DNA of 64,000 nt from Nectonema munidae (GCA_030549495.1 JAUIRK010000473.1:35534-99533), one strand, 5' to 3'; shown: positions 12,127 through 24,649, numbered from the stretch's first letter. Numbers and translations: made by a program. Notes: a model not told the origin generated them from the letters alone.

Positions 12127-12136
12127 CTGTCAATCA
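12127..12136 (-). promoter_or_regulatory. Distal Pbx/Meis-type site (left)
   Basis: A second TGATTGACAG on the ems strand, about 1.5 kb upstream and close to the palindrome centre. Confidence 0.35.
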
Positions 12137-12468
12137 AGAAATTTTGGCGGAAGTAAAATTTTGCGATTTAAAAAAAGTTCGTGTAGTGTTATTTTCGCGG
12201 GCAATCATATATTTTCAAAATCATCTTCATATGCTATACTTATTTTTCTATGCAGGAATATATTTTTGCCAAATATTAGCTTTTCGCAAAAATAAGAATA
12301 TTGCGATAAAATATCAACAAGTCATTTTATATTATTTACCTACTAAAAAGCATAAAAAAATGTTTGGGCAATAAGTCATTTAAACAATAGCTTTTTCCAA
12401 ATCTTAAGTTTTTAACTTTTCAAAACATTACATTCAGGATTTCCTACATAAATATTTTCTATTTATTT

Positions 12469-12992
12469 GCACGAAAAGTAGCCGACTGGTTATTCTTCAT
12501 TAGAAACTTTTTGAGGCTGTTATTCTTCAGTTGGTTGAAAAAACTTCATTGCGGGAATCGTTCTTCAGGAGATCCGAGAAATCTTCCATCTATATTCCTT
12601 CGTTCAACAGTTTGCTAATCGATAATATTTCATAGAGTACGTTTCAAAAGTTTCCATCATCTCTAGTAATGCTTGATTATAACGCGGTTTCTTATATTTT
12701 AAAAAACATTAGTATATATCATATCATATCAGCTTTATTTTCAAAAGTGTTATAGTCAAAATGTAAAAATTATAAGAAAAAAAAATAAAATGATGTGAAA
12801 ATTACAAAACTCTACATTTAAAAAAAGCAAATATAGCTTCTGAGGGTTAAATGTCAAAAACCAAAAACAGCCGCTAGGAGACGCCGACCTGGATGCAATA
12901 TTCTTCAGAGCACAGGAAATATAATATAAGGAGTATAAAGAAAGCTAAAATGGCGAGAATAGAATATATCAAACAATTGCCCTTTTGCCGAT
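12469..12992. other. Unique spacer at the palindrome centre
   Basis: Similarity between the arms stops abruptly after an ATTTATTT motif at 12,461-12,468 (mirrored as AAATAAAT at 12,993-13,000). The 524 bases between are not self-complementary as far as I can see. I find no gene in them. This spacer is the asymmetric centre expected when an inverted duplication forms with, or later loses, some central sequence. Confidence 0.85.
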
Positions 12993-13324
12993 AAATAAAT
13001 AGAAAATATTTATGTAGGAAATCCTAAATGTAATGTTTTGAAAAGTTAAAAACTTAAGATTTGGAAAAAGCTATTGTTTAAATGACTTATTGGCCAAACA
13101 TTTTTTTATGCTTTTTAGTAGGTAAATAATATAAAATGACTTGTTGATATTTTATCGCAATATTCTTATTTTTGCGAAAAGCTAATATTTGGCAAAAATA
13201 TATTCCTGTATAGAAAAATAAGTATAGCATATGAAGATGATTTTGAAAATATATGATTGCCCGTGAAAATAACACTATACGAACTTTTTTTAAATCGCAA
13301 AATTTAACTTCCGCCAAAATTTCT

Positions 13325-13334
13325 TGATTGACAG
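13325..13334 (+). promoter_or_regulatory. Distal Pbx/Meis-type site (right)
   Basis: Mirror copy of the distal TGATTGACAG site. Confidence 0.35.
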
Positions 13335-14659
13335 TATGTAATAATTAAAAATCGGAAATATAATATGAAAATTATCTTTGAACTTCAATAAAAATAATTA
13401 CCAATATCAAATGAACTACTAACATAAATAATTTTTTTAGTTGTTACGAACATTAAATTGCTGACTAATATGATCCCATGATAAAAAAACATTACTGGAA
13501 AATCTATCGCGACACATAAACTGTTGAAGATGGAATATCAAAAACTCTTTTGCAGCATCCATCCCTATTTTGAGTGTGAACTCCATTTCGCTCGTCACAA
13601 ATTTTGAGAAAAGGTCTACGCTTTTGTGAACAAATCTTACTATAAATATTAATGCCTATTTTAAATAACTTTCTCTGTCTGATGATTCTGATGATTTTCG
13701 CTTTGAGCCAAACTGTATTCGCTCTTAATATGAGAGCCGTGGTGCATTTTTGTGTGGAGAAGTCTGTAACTAAATTTTCTATATTTTTATCTGACATATA
13801 TTCATATTTTTAATGAAAATTTAGGAAATGGTTTACGGTTTTTCTTACTAGGAGCTTATTATTATTATTATTATGCCAATCTTTTCCTACATAGGCTTAG
13901 AATAAATTTGTAAAAGTTATCTTGAAACTTATTTTCATACCAGTGTTCTATTTCATTGATAAATATTCCAATAATCAGCAAATTGAAAAAAAGTGAAAAA
14001 GAAAGTTCTTGAAGAAAGTTACAACATAAACCCTTCTAAATAAAGTTCACTCCACAATTCCCTCTCCTGAATAACGCTGTATTCCATGCAAAATGAATAT
14101 GTGATCTAATGGGTAAAACTTTAGAAACATTGTAAAGTTAATAAGAAATATTAAAATAAAAGTGTAAAGTTTTCATAAGCCTTAGTAAGTTTCGGTTGAA
14201 ATTCTCATCTCATACTTTTGCGCTTTCCAATTGGTTGAATCGGATTAAGGGATCTTTAAGACCTGATCTAGCTATGCACACTCCAACCGTTAACCCTGGT
14301 TGGTTCAGATAAATCTGGCATAACGGAAAGACGGTTCAGAATTAAAAAAGATTTTCCCGCCCTTAGACTTAACCACGATAAATAGCGTGGAATAAGAAGC
14401 AAGAGAGACAGTCTAATAAGTAAGCATAGACATTGGCGTGTTTGCGAAAAGAATATGAGCCTCACGCTTTGTTGATTAGTTTTGCTTTGCTACTAACACA
14501 TCTCATGTACACACTGACAAACTTGTTATCTTTCCCATCGCTTTCTCAACACTTTATGTATTTAAGTAAAACAAGTTATTAGCAAGACGCATTATGCAGG
14601 ATGCCACTGCGAACGTGTAATAGAAGAAAAGAAGTTGAACGAAGGAGTGTCTATCAAAT

Positions 14660-14669
14660 TGATTGACAG
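14660..14669 (+). promoter_or_regulatory. Pbx/Meis-type site upstream of ems (right)
   Basis: Mirror copy of the TGATTGACAG site, 195 bp before the right ems ATG. Confidence 0.5.
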
Positions 14670-14863
14670 TTGTCTGGACCAATTAAAGCGACGTGTTAAA
14701 GTATGCAATTTATATCAATGATTACAGCAATTATTGGCATATTAAGTAAGTATGAGTATTTAAATTATAAACTCTGCACTCCCAACTCATTTGTATTTAA
14801 TAAACTTGCCATATCATTTCTTCATTAGCATTTGAATAGAGTAAGTAAAGTGAATTACAGAAA

Positions 14864-15212
14864 ATGCAGATTGTGACAAAACCCAGCTTTTCAATCGACT
14901 CTCTTATAAGCTCGAAGCCGTTCCAAAAACCAGGCCTCAAAATTTCCAAAACAGCAGAAAACTTTTTAATACAGGACATCCAAAACAACAGCCCCCACAT
15001 GTGCACCCCCGCCATCCCCACACAGTTCTCAACGTGTTCCTTTCCCGCATCCTACGTGCCAAACACGAGCAAGTACGAGTCCTCCTTTTCGCACTCGCTC
15101 GACGCAACGCCCAGCCTGGGAATACATTCTGCCTACCCCAGCAATGACACAAGACTGCTCTACTACACCCTACTCGCAGAAAGCCAGAAATTCATGAACC
15201 CTTTCCTCTATA
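14864..15212 (+). CDS. ems: ems right copy, exon 1
   Basis: Same frame as the left exon 1, starting at ATG 14,864 and ending before GTAACT at 15,213 (116 codons plus one base). It contains the eh1-like FSIDSLI motif. It is a relatively GC-rich coding block in AT-rich surroundings. The open frame runs on to 15,310 but the extra part is hydrophobic and probably intronic. Confidence 0.72.
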
Positions 15213-15579
15213 GTAACTCACCTTTACATTTTTTCTATCTCCTCATGTTCTGCGTGTGGATCGTTTTGAGCTTCTCCATTCATAAAATCAATGTGTCTCT
15301 CCCACATTAGAAATGTCTAAATAAACACCCGGTAGAGGCAGTCAACTACCTAGCACAAGTGCTCCGGGGGCGAATGTTAACAGTGAAAGAGAAATTCTCA
15401 TTGATTTCCAGTGTATTTACAGTGAGACTTAGGTAAATATCTGCTTACAGTGGCGTACCAAGAGGTGAAAGGGAGCGCAGAATTTAATCAATTAAAATTT
15501 AATCGAGACATTTTAAACTTAAATGGTAATGAAATGATTATTTGCTACACTTTTTACTCCAATTTCAATACCTATACAC

Positions 15580-15792
15580 CAGTGGCGTATCCAGAAATTT
15601 CTTATAGGGAGGGGGGGGCGAAACGTATTTAAATTTTTTGCAATTTTGCTAAAAGTCTTCAGAGAATACGACAGCTGTATTATGTCTTTTAGAATTCGAC
15701 TTATCATGTCGTTGATATAAACGTAATCAACTACCAACAAGTATTGTTTTGGGAAAAAGCAAAATTAGTAAGGGTAATTTTCGAAGCAGGCC

Positions 15793-15826
<34 letters not shown>

Positions 15827-15841
15827 TTGAATCCGACACTG
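15580..15841. mobile_element. hAT-type MITE D with expanded C run (right arm)
   Basis: Mirror of 9,645-9,890 with duplication CTATACAC at 15,572-15,579 and 15,842-15,849. Its C run at 15,794-15,826 is 33 bases, against 12 at the mirrored site, which accounts for most of the length difference. Confidence 0.85.
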
Positions 15842-17225
15842 CTATACACCTATATTATTAAGTTTTGTGCGTTTTGCAGTTTTCTTTGAAATTTTGAGGG
15901 GCAGCAAAATCAGTATTCGCCGGGCGGCATTAAGGGTGGTACGCGACTATCTGTTTCCTTGGCAATTTTCGGAATAAGAAATTTGTGTATAATTCCATCC
16001 AATGCACATAATATTTAATATAAAGTGCGTATAGTCAAGAAAATCTTAATTTTAACATTTCGGTTACTTGTGTTGAGGATATAGATTTGTTTTATTTTAT
16101 AATGGTTAGCCTTCACGTACTATAAAACCTCAATATTTCTAACAAGATGGGATATTGCCGAATGAAATCCTATAGTTTAAATCTTATAAATATTGAAAAT
16201 ATTAAAATTCATATTTAAATCCATAAATATATAAATATTTTACGCTTCTACCATTAGAACATTTCCGATTTCAGCTAATCATCGTAGTTTATCCAATCGC
16301 ATGTTGGCGCAGTTTTCTTTGTTCTAAATCTCAACATATGAAGTTGGTCGGATTGGCCAAGAATTTTAAACAACTGCTATTCATAAGCAAAATATAAGAC
16401 GATACTAATTTTAGTGACAATATCGGCTAATACAGTGCGTCGTAATGAAAGTTTTCACTGCCATTCAAAAATTAATTTATTTACAAGTTAAAATTACATA
16501 TTTTCTTAAAATGATCATTTAAATAACCTTTTAAAGTTGAGCATTTGTAAAACTTTAATTCTTATAATTTTAATATGGCTTGAGCAATGTCTAAGAATTT
16601 GTTAACCTAAATTTTCTTTTCAATGAATTTCATGCAGATGAGGCAAGTTTTGAGATTATCTATCTCTTAAAATTTATTAACGTATGCTACAATTTTATCG
16701 ATAATTCTCTACCAATGGAAAAATAATCTCACATAGCAGAGAAATGTTATGACGGATGATCGACATATGCACCAGCTCCTTCATACTCTTGGTCATCTGC
16801 TGACGCAGAATTAAACAATGGAACAAAGAATTTGATTTTAATTTATTTGATTAAAAGTTAAAACCAAAATTCATATTTATATATTTTAAAGTAAAAAAGA
16901 AGTAAACAAGAAGTGATTCTTTAAAATGTCGACTTTAAAAAAGAAAATATAGGATTCGAATTTTAGATTGTTTCCGTCTTTATGAACAATTTGATAAGAA
17001 CGCTTTGAAAGGGAGTACTTCACTTTATTTTCTTAAAAATTTCTCTTTCAAAGCTTTCCTATTATATTCCTGGTGGAGAACGAAACGGGCGGAAATTCAA
17101 ATCCTATATATTTTGTTTTTAATGGCGAGCTTATAAAGAATATACCTTGCGTGTTTTCTTGCAGTTTATTTATGAAAACTGGCCGTGCCTTTCGTAAAAA
17201 AGATGTATTTACTTTAATTTCCTCT

Positions 17226-17364
17226 TTAACCCATTAAGTACCATAGAAATCAGACGATAATTAAAAAAAACGCAGACGATTTATATTCAAAGTCATTGAA
17301 AAAAGCAGACGAAGATGAAATTACTTATGTTCCCAAATGGGAGCATTGGGACTTAATGGGTTAA
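17226..17364. mobile_element. piggyBac-type MITE, TTAA-flanked (right arm)
   Basis: Mirror copy of 8,112-8,251. Confidence 0.75.
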
Positions 17365-17946
17365 ATAGTTATTTTGATTTTAAGATATGAACATGTTTGC
17401 ATTTACATTTGTCAGTTTATCGATGAAAGTCGACTTTAGTCAACTTTATAAAAATAAGATCGTTTGCTTTTATAAATGCCTTTTTATACAAATTTTCTGC
17501 TACTAGATAACGTCTCATTATTCTGTTTGCTGAAGTGTTCAGTTGGTATTTTTTTATATTGATCTATAGTTAAAAAGCCCCTTTTAAAAAGTCGTATTTG
17601 AGAGGAAGTCTTTAGAAATGGGTTTCAAAAATTAAGCATTTTTTGATAACGTCATGACAGCATTATAACTTATTTATTTTTATCAATAAACATAATTTGA
17701 TTAAATATTCATGAAATTTACATAAAAATCAATCCTATTGAAAATTAAAATTTTAAAAGTGAAATGTTATTGAAAATAATACTAATTTTAATTTTAATGT
17801 TTTTTAATACAAATCTTCTGCTTTACATTAGATCGCGTTTGAATAATTTGGTTGTTAACCAGTTAATTAACAATATATTTATATATTTTAAAAAATCATT
17901 TGTGTGTATAAATAAAGTCATTTATTTGAGGAAGTCGTGTTTTAGA

Positions 17947-18543
17947 CTACAGGGTTTCACAACGTGGGCCATATATGGCCCCCGAGGGGCCACAGTAAAA
18001 AATATGATTTAAATATCAGATGGTAGAGAAGTCACAAAACAAGTATAAGTTCGGATTGATATAGATCGATGCTTAAAATAAAAAGGTGAGTTGACGAAAA
18101 GACTCATTTTTATTTATAAAAATGCTCCAAAGCTTTGTCGATTTTTCTATATTAATACATATGATGCAAAAACTATTTTAGCAACTATATCTTGAAACTT
18201 TACATGAAAATTCTATTTTCATGAACTTTTTTATAGTTTTGTTTCCCCATCTACTAGGCTTAGAACGTTAATATGAAGTAAAAAAGACTCAATTGGAAAG
18301 CAACTTTAATTCTAAACTATTATGAAAAAAAGTTATGATTTAGAAGCTCTAAAATTTTTGAAGGAATTTTACAGTTTTTTTGCTTTGCTGTTATGTTGTT
18401 TGAATGATTAACTTCATGAAAAAGTTCCGAATTTTCGTTTTTGACCTCTAAAAAATAGAAAAATATATGAAAAACCTTATGGGGCCATAGAATAATATTT
18501 GAGAAAAAAGGGGGCCATGGTAGAAAAAAGGTTGAGAACCCTT
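17947..18543. mobile_element. hAT non-autonomous element B (right arm)
   Basis: Mirror copy of 6,933-7,529, exactly the same length, with duplication GTTTTAGA at 17,939-17,946 and 18,544-18,551. Confidence 0.8.
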
Positions 18544-19170
18544 GTTTTAGAGGATCGTATTTGAGATGGGTTACTGTATATAATATTATTAATCACTGTA
18601 GAATAGCAATATTGTCTTTGATAAAACCTTTCTTAACTCTAGAACTACTAACAGACTTAATTTACGTCTTTTCAATTAAAGAACAGTTAAATATTCATAT
18701 TTTTTAATACTTTAATTAAACTTATTGATTTCATTTTTTACATAAAATAACAATTTTAACTAAATAAAAATTCCATTTTTTTTTAAATTTGAAGTGTGTA
18801 TTTGCATTTATCCTTTTTTTACTAACAGGATCAATTGACCTTTTTATTTTATCCTTAAAAAATGAAACTTTTATATTTAACCGATTAAAGATTATTTTAA
18901 ATAATAATTATTTAATTTTTTTTTGATTTAAGCTTTTTAATTTGATTAAGTTAACTTATAAAAAATAATAGAAATAATTATACTTTCTTATAATTTGAGC
19001 ATGGTAAGCAAAGAACAAGTTTATAACATTTGGTGCAAATACTTTGTGCTTTGTTTTTTACGAACAACTTATTTTACTCCCTTTATCGCTTTGATTAATG
19101 GTGATCAGTTTTTCTGAAGCTAGTTTGTGCTACACATTTTATTTATTTTTTATCACCACAACCCCTTTCA

Positions 19171-19522
19171 CTGGCGGATTTAGGGGGAGGGGGCGAAACC
19201 GGTGTACGCCCTCCCCCTAAAATTGCATTGTCAATTGCTTGAAACTTGATCTAATTCTTTTCGTAGAACTCAAATATTATGATGATTTCTGCAACTCGTT
19301 TTTTAGATTCAATCTTTCTCTAAAGTGAGAAGCCCTAAAAAGGTTACATCAAGTTTTACCACATCAATTCCCTTCGCAGTTCAATGAATGAGGATCGTTT
19401 TAATTCTCTCATTCCTCTTTTTGTTTTAAAAATTTTGAAAAGTTTAAATTTATATGCTTCACATTTGAGTTCTAGTTTAGTAAAATCTGCCCCTCATAAT
19501 GCACATTTCTAGATCCGCCCTG
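19171..19522. mobile_element. hAT-like MITE C (right arm)
   Basis: Mirror copy of the 5,955-6,308 element, with the same G-run/C-run hairpin at its left end. Confidence 0.6.
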
Positions 19523-19904
19523 CCTTTTCTAATTTTAATTAATTTAACTGGTAACTAATTTTATATATTTTAGGACAAATAATATGTAAATGAAATTTAG
19601 TTTGGGTCAATGACTTTATTTGTATTAACACATTTGATCGCACCATCTTATTCAATGAAACAGACGATTTTTTTATAATGTCGTTTGGTTTTCCTGGGAT
19701 CTAAAGAGGTAAAGTAGTTTAACGCGCAAAGGACCGGGCAAAGAAGAAAACTTTTTTTGAATTTGAATTGATTTCAGCTAAAAACAGGACATCTTCTGCT
19801 GTCCATTTTTGGATCATTGGTATTCAACGGATCGAATTATTAAATATCATCTGCCTTTTCTGGAATCAAAAGGGTTAGAAGGAATTGTTTTTTGGTAAGC
19901 GTAG

Positions 19905-20218
19905 AAGCCCAATTTTTTGAAATGCTCCCAAAAAATGAGATAACTGAAATTTCACGGAATAAAAATGATATGATGAGAATGTCTGAAGAGGCAGTACTTC
20001 TAAACTCGAAATGCTACACTTTAGATGACCTGGTGTTGTCTGAAAACCGCCTTCACGCCTACAACAACTACGACACGCTAAAAAAGATCAAGCGAGTGAG
20101 GACTGCGTTTTCGCCCTCCCAACTCATCAAATTGGAGGACGCCTTCGACAAAAATCAATATGTTGTTGGTTCCGAGAGAAAGGAATTGGCAGAAAAACTA
20201 ACCCTCTCTGAAACACAA
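19905..20218 (+). CDS. ems: ems right copy, exon 2
   Basis: The part from ATG 19,979 (MSEEAVLL to LSETQ) matches the left copy exactly and ends at a GTAATC donor after 20,218. Because a one-base indel shifts the phase just upstream, the acceptor used in the left copy would not stay in frame here. The upstream GTAG acceptor ending at 19,904 does keep phase with exon 1 and adds about 24 residues ([12 protein letters not shown] and onward). The 5' boundary is therefore tentative; 19,979-20,218 is secure. Confidence 0.82.
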
Positions 20219-21050
20219 GTAATCGCGCATTCTTCTTATGAAAATTTCCTCATCTTCGGATGTTTTTCCCCTACCGTTGTCAACTTGTCACTGGCCTCAT
20301 CCCAAGTTCTTTTGAACCTGTAAATTTTATAATACAGAAAGTGAAAAGATGTTATTTAAGCTCGATTAGGAAAAAAATCATTTTAGACTCGATAAAATAT
20401 TTTTTCTGAGTGTGAATTTAAGAAGATGTTTTGTGTAAATATGCAAACAGTATTGGAAAGTAAAATTAACTATATCAGAGCCTATATCGAGGGAGAAATT
20501 GTAAAAAGTGTTTCTCGGTTTTTCAAAGCGGTCTGCATAGAATAAACGAACAAACTAATAGCTTGTTTAACTAAATAATTTACTAGTTAACGCTTACCAA
20601 CTGATGTGGCCTATTTTTTAAAGATTGATATTAATAAAAGTAATGCTAGTTGCCAAAGTCGGTAAGAGGTTTTAAAATTAACCATACTAGACAAATAGTC
20701 GGATAAAAGTTGAGAAATAGAATAGTAATATTTTATCCAGCCAATCAGTATATGAGAAATATTGGTATGGATCGATGGAGTTGTTTGTGACCTCAAAGTG
20801 AGTATATGAACAGACACTCATTATCACAGCGAGCGCAACAGGGAATCAACGAGTCGTGTTGTTTATCGTTGCTGCCTTCTTAATTATCTTCCTGAAACAG
20901 CGAGCGTCTTCTCTGCTCTAATGATCGTATTTGCAAATAATAATAATAATGATTTCAAATAGGTAATCAAAATAGTTCCATTTTATGTGGTCTTGGGAGA
21001 AAAAGCTTACAGCGACAAAAACATCCTTTTCAGTGAAGCGTAGATGAAGG

Positions 21051-21060
21051 TGATTGACAG
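21051..21060 (+). promoter_or_regulatory. Intronic Pbx/Meis-type site, ems intron 2 (right)
   Basis: Mirror copy of the intron 2 TGATTGACAG. Confidence 0.35.
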
Positions 21061-23441
21061 AAATAAACACCAATAATAATCGGTCTTCATTGAATAACGT
21101 TGTTAACTATTAACTAAACAAATTACAAATCACCTAACCGACTTACAGTATGAATAGTCTAACTATCTAACTTAATTAATAACTCAATAACCAACTAAAT
21201 ATTTCAAAAATAATTTAACTATATGTTAAATATTTTGATCTTTTTAACTAAGAAAAATGTAAACGGAAGAAATTAATAAATGCATTGCATTATGATTCCA
21301 TATTGAATAAGGAAGGTGCACCCTTTTTACGAGGAAAAACCACATACTAAAAATAAATGATGATGATGATGAACTAAGAAAAATCATAAAACAATTATTT
21401 AATACAAAATATATATTCTTAAATCAAAAAAAGTTTGGTTGAGAAACAGTAAAATTTTTATTCTTATAAAAAACAAAGATCGTTTGAAGTAGGAAAATGT
21501 ATGAAATAAGCCAATCACAAACTTTTATGATGAATTTGACAGCCATAAACTTACAACACAATGATTATACACCAGTGTCTATCAATAGGTGCCCTGTGAG
21601 ATTAGTGTTGTGCGAAAATAGTTTTGGAAAGAGCTATTAAACATTTTATTCAGACACTATTAAACTATATTTCATGTAATCATCTTTGGATTTTTTTGAT
21701 GCTTTTGTTCCAGTTTGGTTTGAACTCTCTTCTTTAATATTCTGAGCTATCATGAGAAATGAATCCATTTTAAGATATAAATGAAATAAAAAGTAATATG
21801 TCTCAATATTATTGATTTTCAAAATGGAAACTGCGAATTTTGTATTGCAAAATTAAATTTCAATGTACACAAATTGACCAAATTAAATTTATATTTAAGA
21901 AAAATGGAAGTTAACAAATTTCATGTCATTTATAGGCATGATTTATAAATCTTTTGGTTTAAATAAAAAAAAATTCCAATAAGAAACGATATAAAAATGA
22001 TTTAAAAGTGTAAAGATCACAGGTTGGTGCTTTAAACTATGTCTTAATTCAAATACATATTTTAAGTCTCCTCACAAACTTGTATATAAAAAATAGCAAT
22101 GCTTGCCAGTATTTTAATCATTTTTCGATAAAATAAAAATAAGCTTCAAAATGAAAGTTGAAAAAATTCTATAAAAAAGGAGTATGGACAGAAAATTAAA
22201 ACTAACATTAATTCGACAGTTAGACTTTCTGATTTCTGGAGACTCGAGGTTTATCTCTTAAGAGTAGGATAATAGCGATAAACACGATAATGGATACATA
22301 AAATGTAAAACTGATTTTTATTTGAAAAAATTCATATAGTTTATTTAAAAATAGTTCGGCATTGTTTAAATAAATATTCAAATATTTTTTCAAATACTGT
22401 TTTTTAAAAAAGAATTTAATCAACTGAAAATTTCAATTAAAGAGAAATTTTTTTAATCATAAATCTGAGCTGACAGATTACATATTCTTCACGATTAAAG
22501 ACTTAAACTCAAAATAGAAATCAATCCTTAGAGAATTTGTAGAAGAAAATTTTGAAGTGTTTTTTGGAGTTAAATGGAATGAAGAATTTAAATAAAAGTT
22601 TTAAATGGTGAAAGATTTCCTCCATTTTTCATTTCATAGTGAGCGATTTAAAATTTTTTTTAAAATGTCAGTTAGCTATTTAAATAAAAAGGTTGAGAAG
22701 TTTCAATCATATTTAAATTTTTGAGATTTCTTTATTTTCGATTGAATAAAAATAGAAAAATAAAGACAATACTTTTCTCGTGTGCATTTTCTCGAGAATC
22801 AAGAAGCAGAAAAAACTTAATCTCGAGACAGAAACTCTACACATACTCTTACTTCAGACAATTCCCGAAAACTTCAAAAAACGCTAATGGTCATCAACGG
22901 CTATGGACCAATATCAATTTAGGGTGATACTTTAAATGCATTCAAAGAGAAATTTATTTGTATTAATAAAGACATGATTACAATAAAATTTTTTTTTTAA
23001 AAAGTATGAAAAAGAAAACAAGATAAACATTTGATGAGCATAGTATTGGAAATTTTGGCTTTACCCTTCTTTTTTTATAGGAGCATAACGTTTTACTGTT
23101 TCTCAATTGTTTCTATTTTGGTTGTGTATGATTACAGCTCTGATTTCAGTAAAACCGACTTTATCATCCATTGCACTGATGAGGATAAAACCAAAACTCC
23201 TACGTAACATTTTTGAGACAAAATTTTAGGAAAAATAATTTATCATTCACAAAAGTTCTCTTTCAAATATACTCTACTTTTTTAAAGAGAAATTTGTTCC
23301 TCAAACATAAAATTGTGTTGAGATCGTGATTTTCTATTTTTCCAGAGTGACCAGTAAATTCCACCCATCTAACTCTCACCCCGAAATTTTCCTCTCAGGA
23401 AACTTCTATCCCGTTAATTTTTCATTTCAGGTAATTTCCGC

Positions 23442-23824
23442 GGTACTTATGGGTTATCTCCCCCACTCTAAAAATTTTTTTTAAAATTTTTATTTAAATT
23501 TAAATGATGAGTAAAAATAATAAATGACTTGTTTAAACAGGAGTCCAATACAAACTAATAAAAAAAGTCTAAAATATTCTACTATTTTAGTTGGCAAAAT
23601 ATCGTCTGCTTACTCAAAAAATATTATATAGTGTAACTAATGAAAATCATACAGGCAAAAAAGTAATAATTTGTTTAATTTATTTTCATAAATTAAATAT
23701 TTAAAATTATTAATTAATACGAATTTATTAATATATTAATTAATTAGTATTTTAAAATTATTAAGTTGGAAAAATTTTTTTAAAAATTTTTTAGAGTGGG
23801 GGGGGGAGATAACCCATAAGTACC
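23442..23824. mobile_element. hAT-type MITE A (right arm)
   Basis: Mirror copy of the 1,617-2,003 element with the same target duplication (ATTTCCGC at 23,434-23,441 and 23,825-23,832). Inserted before the palindrome formed. Confidence 0.85.
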
Positions 23825-24405
23825 ATTTCCGCTTACAGGAAAACTGTTCCAGGTATATTAATAAATCTAATCATTTTAAAAAATATGATTAATTTTAGAG
23901 TTAGCTAAAATTTAAAAAAAGGAAAAATTCTAGAGTAGAGTCTTTCGCATCGCCAATTAGTTCTCTCTATATATGTAATTTTCACTGTCTACCACTTTTC
24001 TTTTTCCTTTCGATGAAGAGATGTATGAAGGAGGAATGGGTGCACAAGAATAATATATGTAAATATATAAATTTGAATGATATAAAAGGAAGCAACTAGA
24101 GCCAATAGAAAATCAAACCTTTTGAATATCCTTCTGGTTGGTTATTTTGAGGAATATCATTTGAATTACTATATAGGTTTCACTATAATTTTTTTGAGCT
24201 TAACTTATTATAGCAAACAATAGTGGGGTGAATTATTATTCGAGGAGGGGGATTTAAATGGGTGGAAATTATATGAAACCCTTTCCAGAATATTGTACTG
24301 GTGTATCATGGCATCTGGATTTATTATAAGAATCTTAAAATTGAAATCACAAATATGATTTTATTATAGGAAATATTTGATGTAAAATAAAATTTTAATT
24401 TTGAG

Positions 24406-24594
24406 GTGAAAGTTTGGTTTCAGAACAGAAGAACAAAGTACAAAAGAGATAAATGTGAGAGCAAGGAAGGCGAAGAAGAAGAAGACGTTTCCGAAGATAG
24501 GAAATGTTCGCCAAACAAAAAGCAGCGCCTCTCACTTTCCTTTGATGACTCCAAAGAGAATTCAAGCGAAAGTTGCCCTTCTAGTGAAAATTAG
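24406..24594 (+). CDS. ems: ems right copy, exon 3
   Basis: Starts after a TTTTGAG acceptor with VKVWFQNRRTKYKR and ends at TAG 24,592-24,594. Protein is identical to the left exon 3. It completes the homeodomain in phase 0 from exon 2. AATAAA lies 50 bases after the stop (24,644-24,649). Confidence 0.95.
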   Translation: MKVWFQNRRTKYKRDKCESKEGEEEEDVSEDRKCSPNKKQRLSLSFDDSKENSSESCPSSEN

Positions 24595-24643
24595 TCATCA
24601 AAATGTCATCATTCTGTTTTATTCATGCTATCACAAAAGTTGC

Positions 24644-24649
24644 AATAAA
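24644..24649 (+). promoter_or_regulatory. Candidate poly(A) signal, ems right copy
   Basis: AATAAA 50 bases downstream of the ems stop, mirrored in the left arm. Confidence 0.5.

Larger units (their letters stand above)
1..12468 (+). repeat. Giant inverted repeat, left arm
   Basis: Reading this segment as reverse complement reproduces 12,993-25,432 almost base for base. Position 1 pairs with 25,432 and position 12,468 pairs with 12,993. The pairing sum drifts only from 25,433 to about 25,475 across the arm, so net indels are a few tens of bases. The arm contains a whole ems-type homeobox gene on the minus strand and several MITEs that are present at the mirrored places in the other arm. It starts at the window edge, so the real outer boundary is unseen. 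The arms are clearly not identical (substitutions, small indels, G-run lengths), which argues against a simple assembly echo but does not exclude joined haplotypes. Confidence 0.97.
10607..14863. other. Shared upstream region of the two ems copies
   Basis: About 4.3 kb between the two divergent start codons, symmetrical except for the central 524 bp. It must hold the promoters of both copies. Candidate Pbx/Meis sites are listed separately. Two short frames at 11,672-11,956 and 12,144-12,374, and their mirrors, have no recognisable product. Confidence 0.7.
14864..24594 (+). other. ems: ems/Emx homeobox gene, right copy (gene span)
   Basis: Plus-strand mirror of the left ems gene, with three coding exons in the same order and spacing. 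Homeodomain and C-terminal exons give the same protein as the left copy. Exon 1 differs by two residues inside the likely coding part (K for M after PNTS, H for P after SLGI). The two start codons lie 4,258 bp apart and face away from each other, so both copies share one block of upstream DNA. Drosophila has the related pair ems and E5 close together, but that pair is old and diverged; here the copies look very recent. Both copies appear able to encode a homeodomain protein, subject to the exon 1/2 splice. Confidence 0.95.

Noticed and set aside
11672-12374. Two open frames (94 and 76 codons) near the palindrome centre, repeated in the other arm
   Set aside because: Their presence in both arms only reflects duplication; low-complexity basic sequence, no known domain, no splice context.
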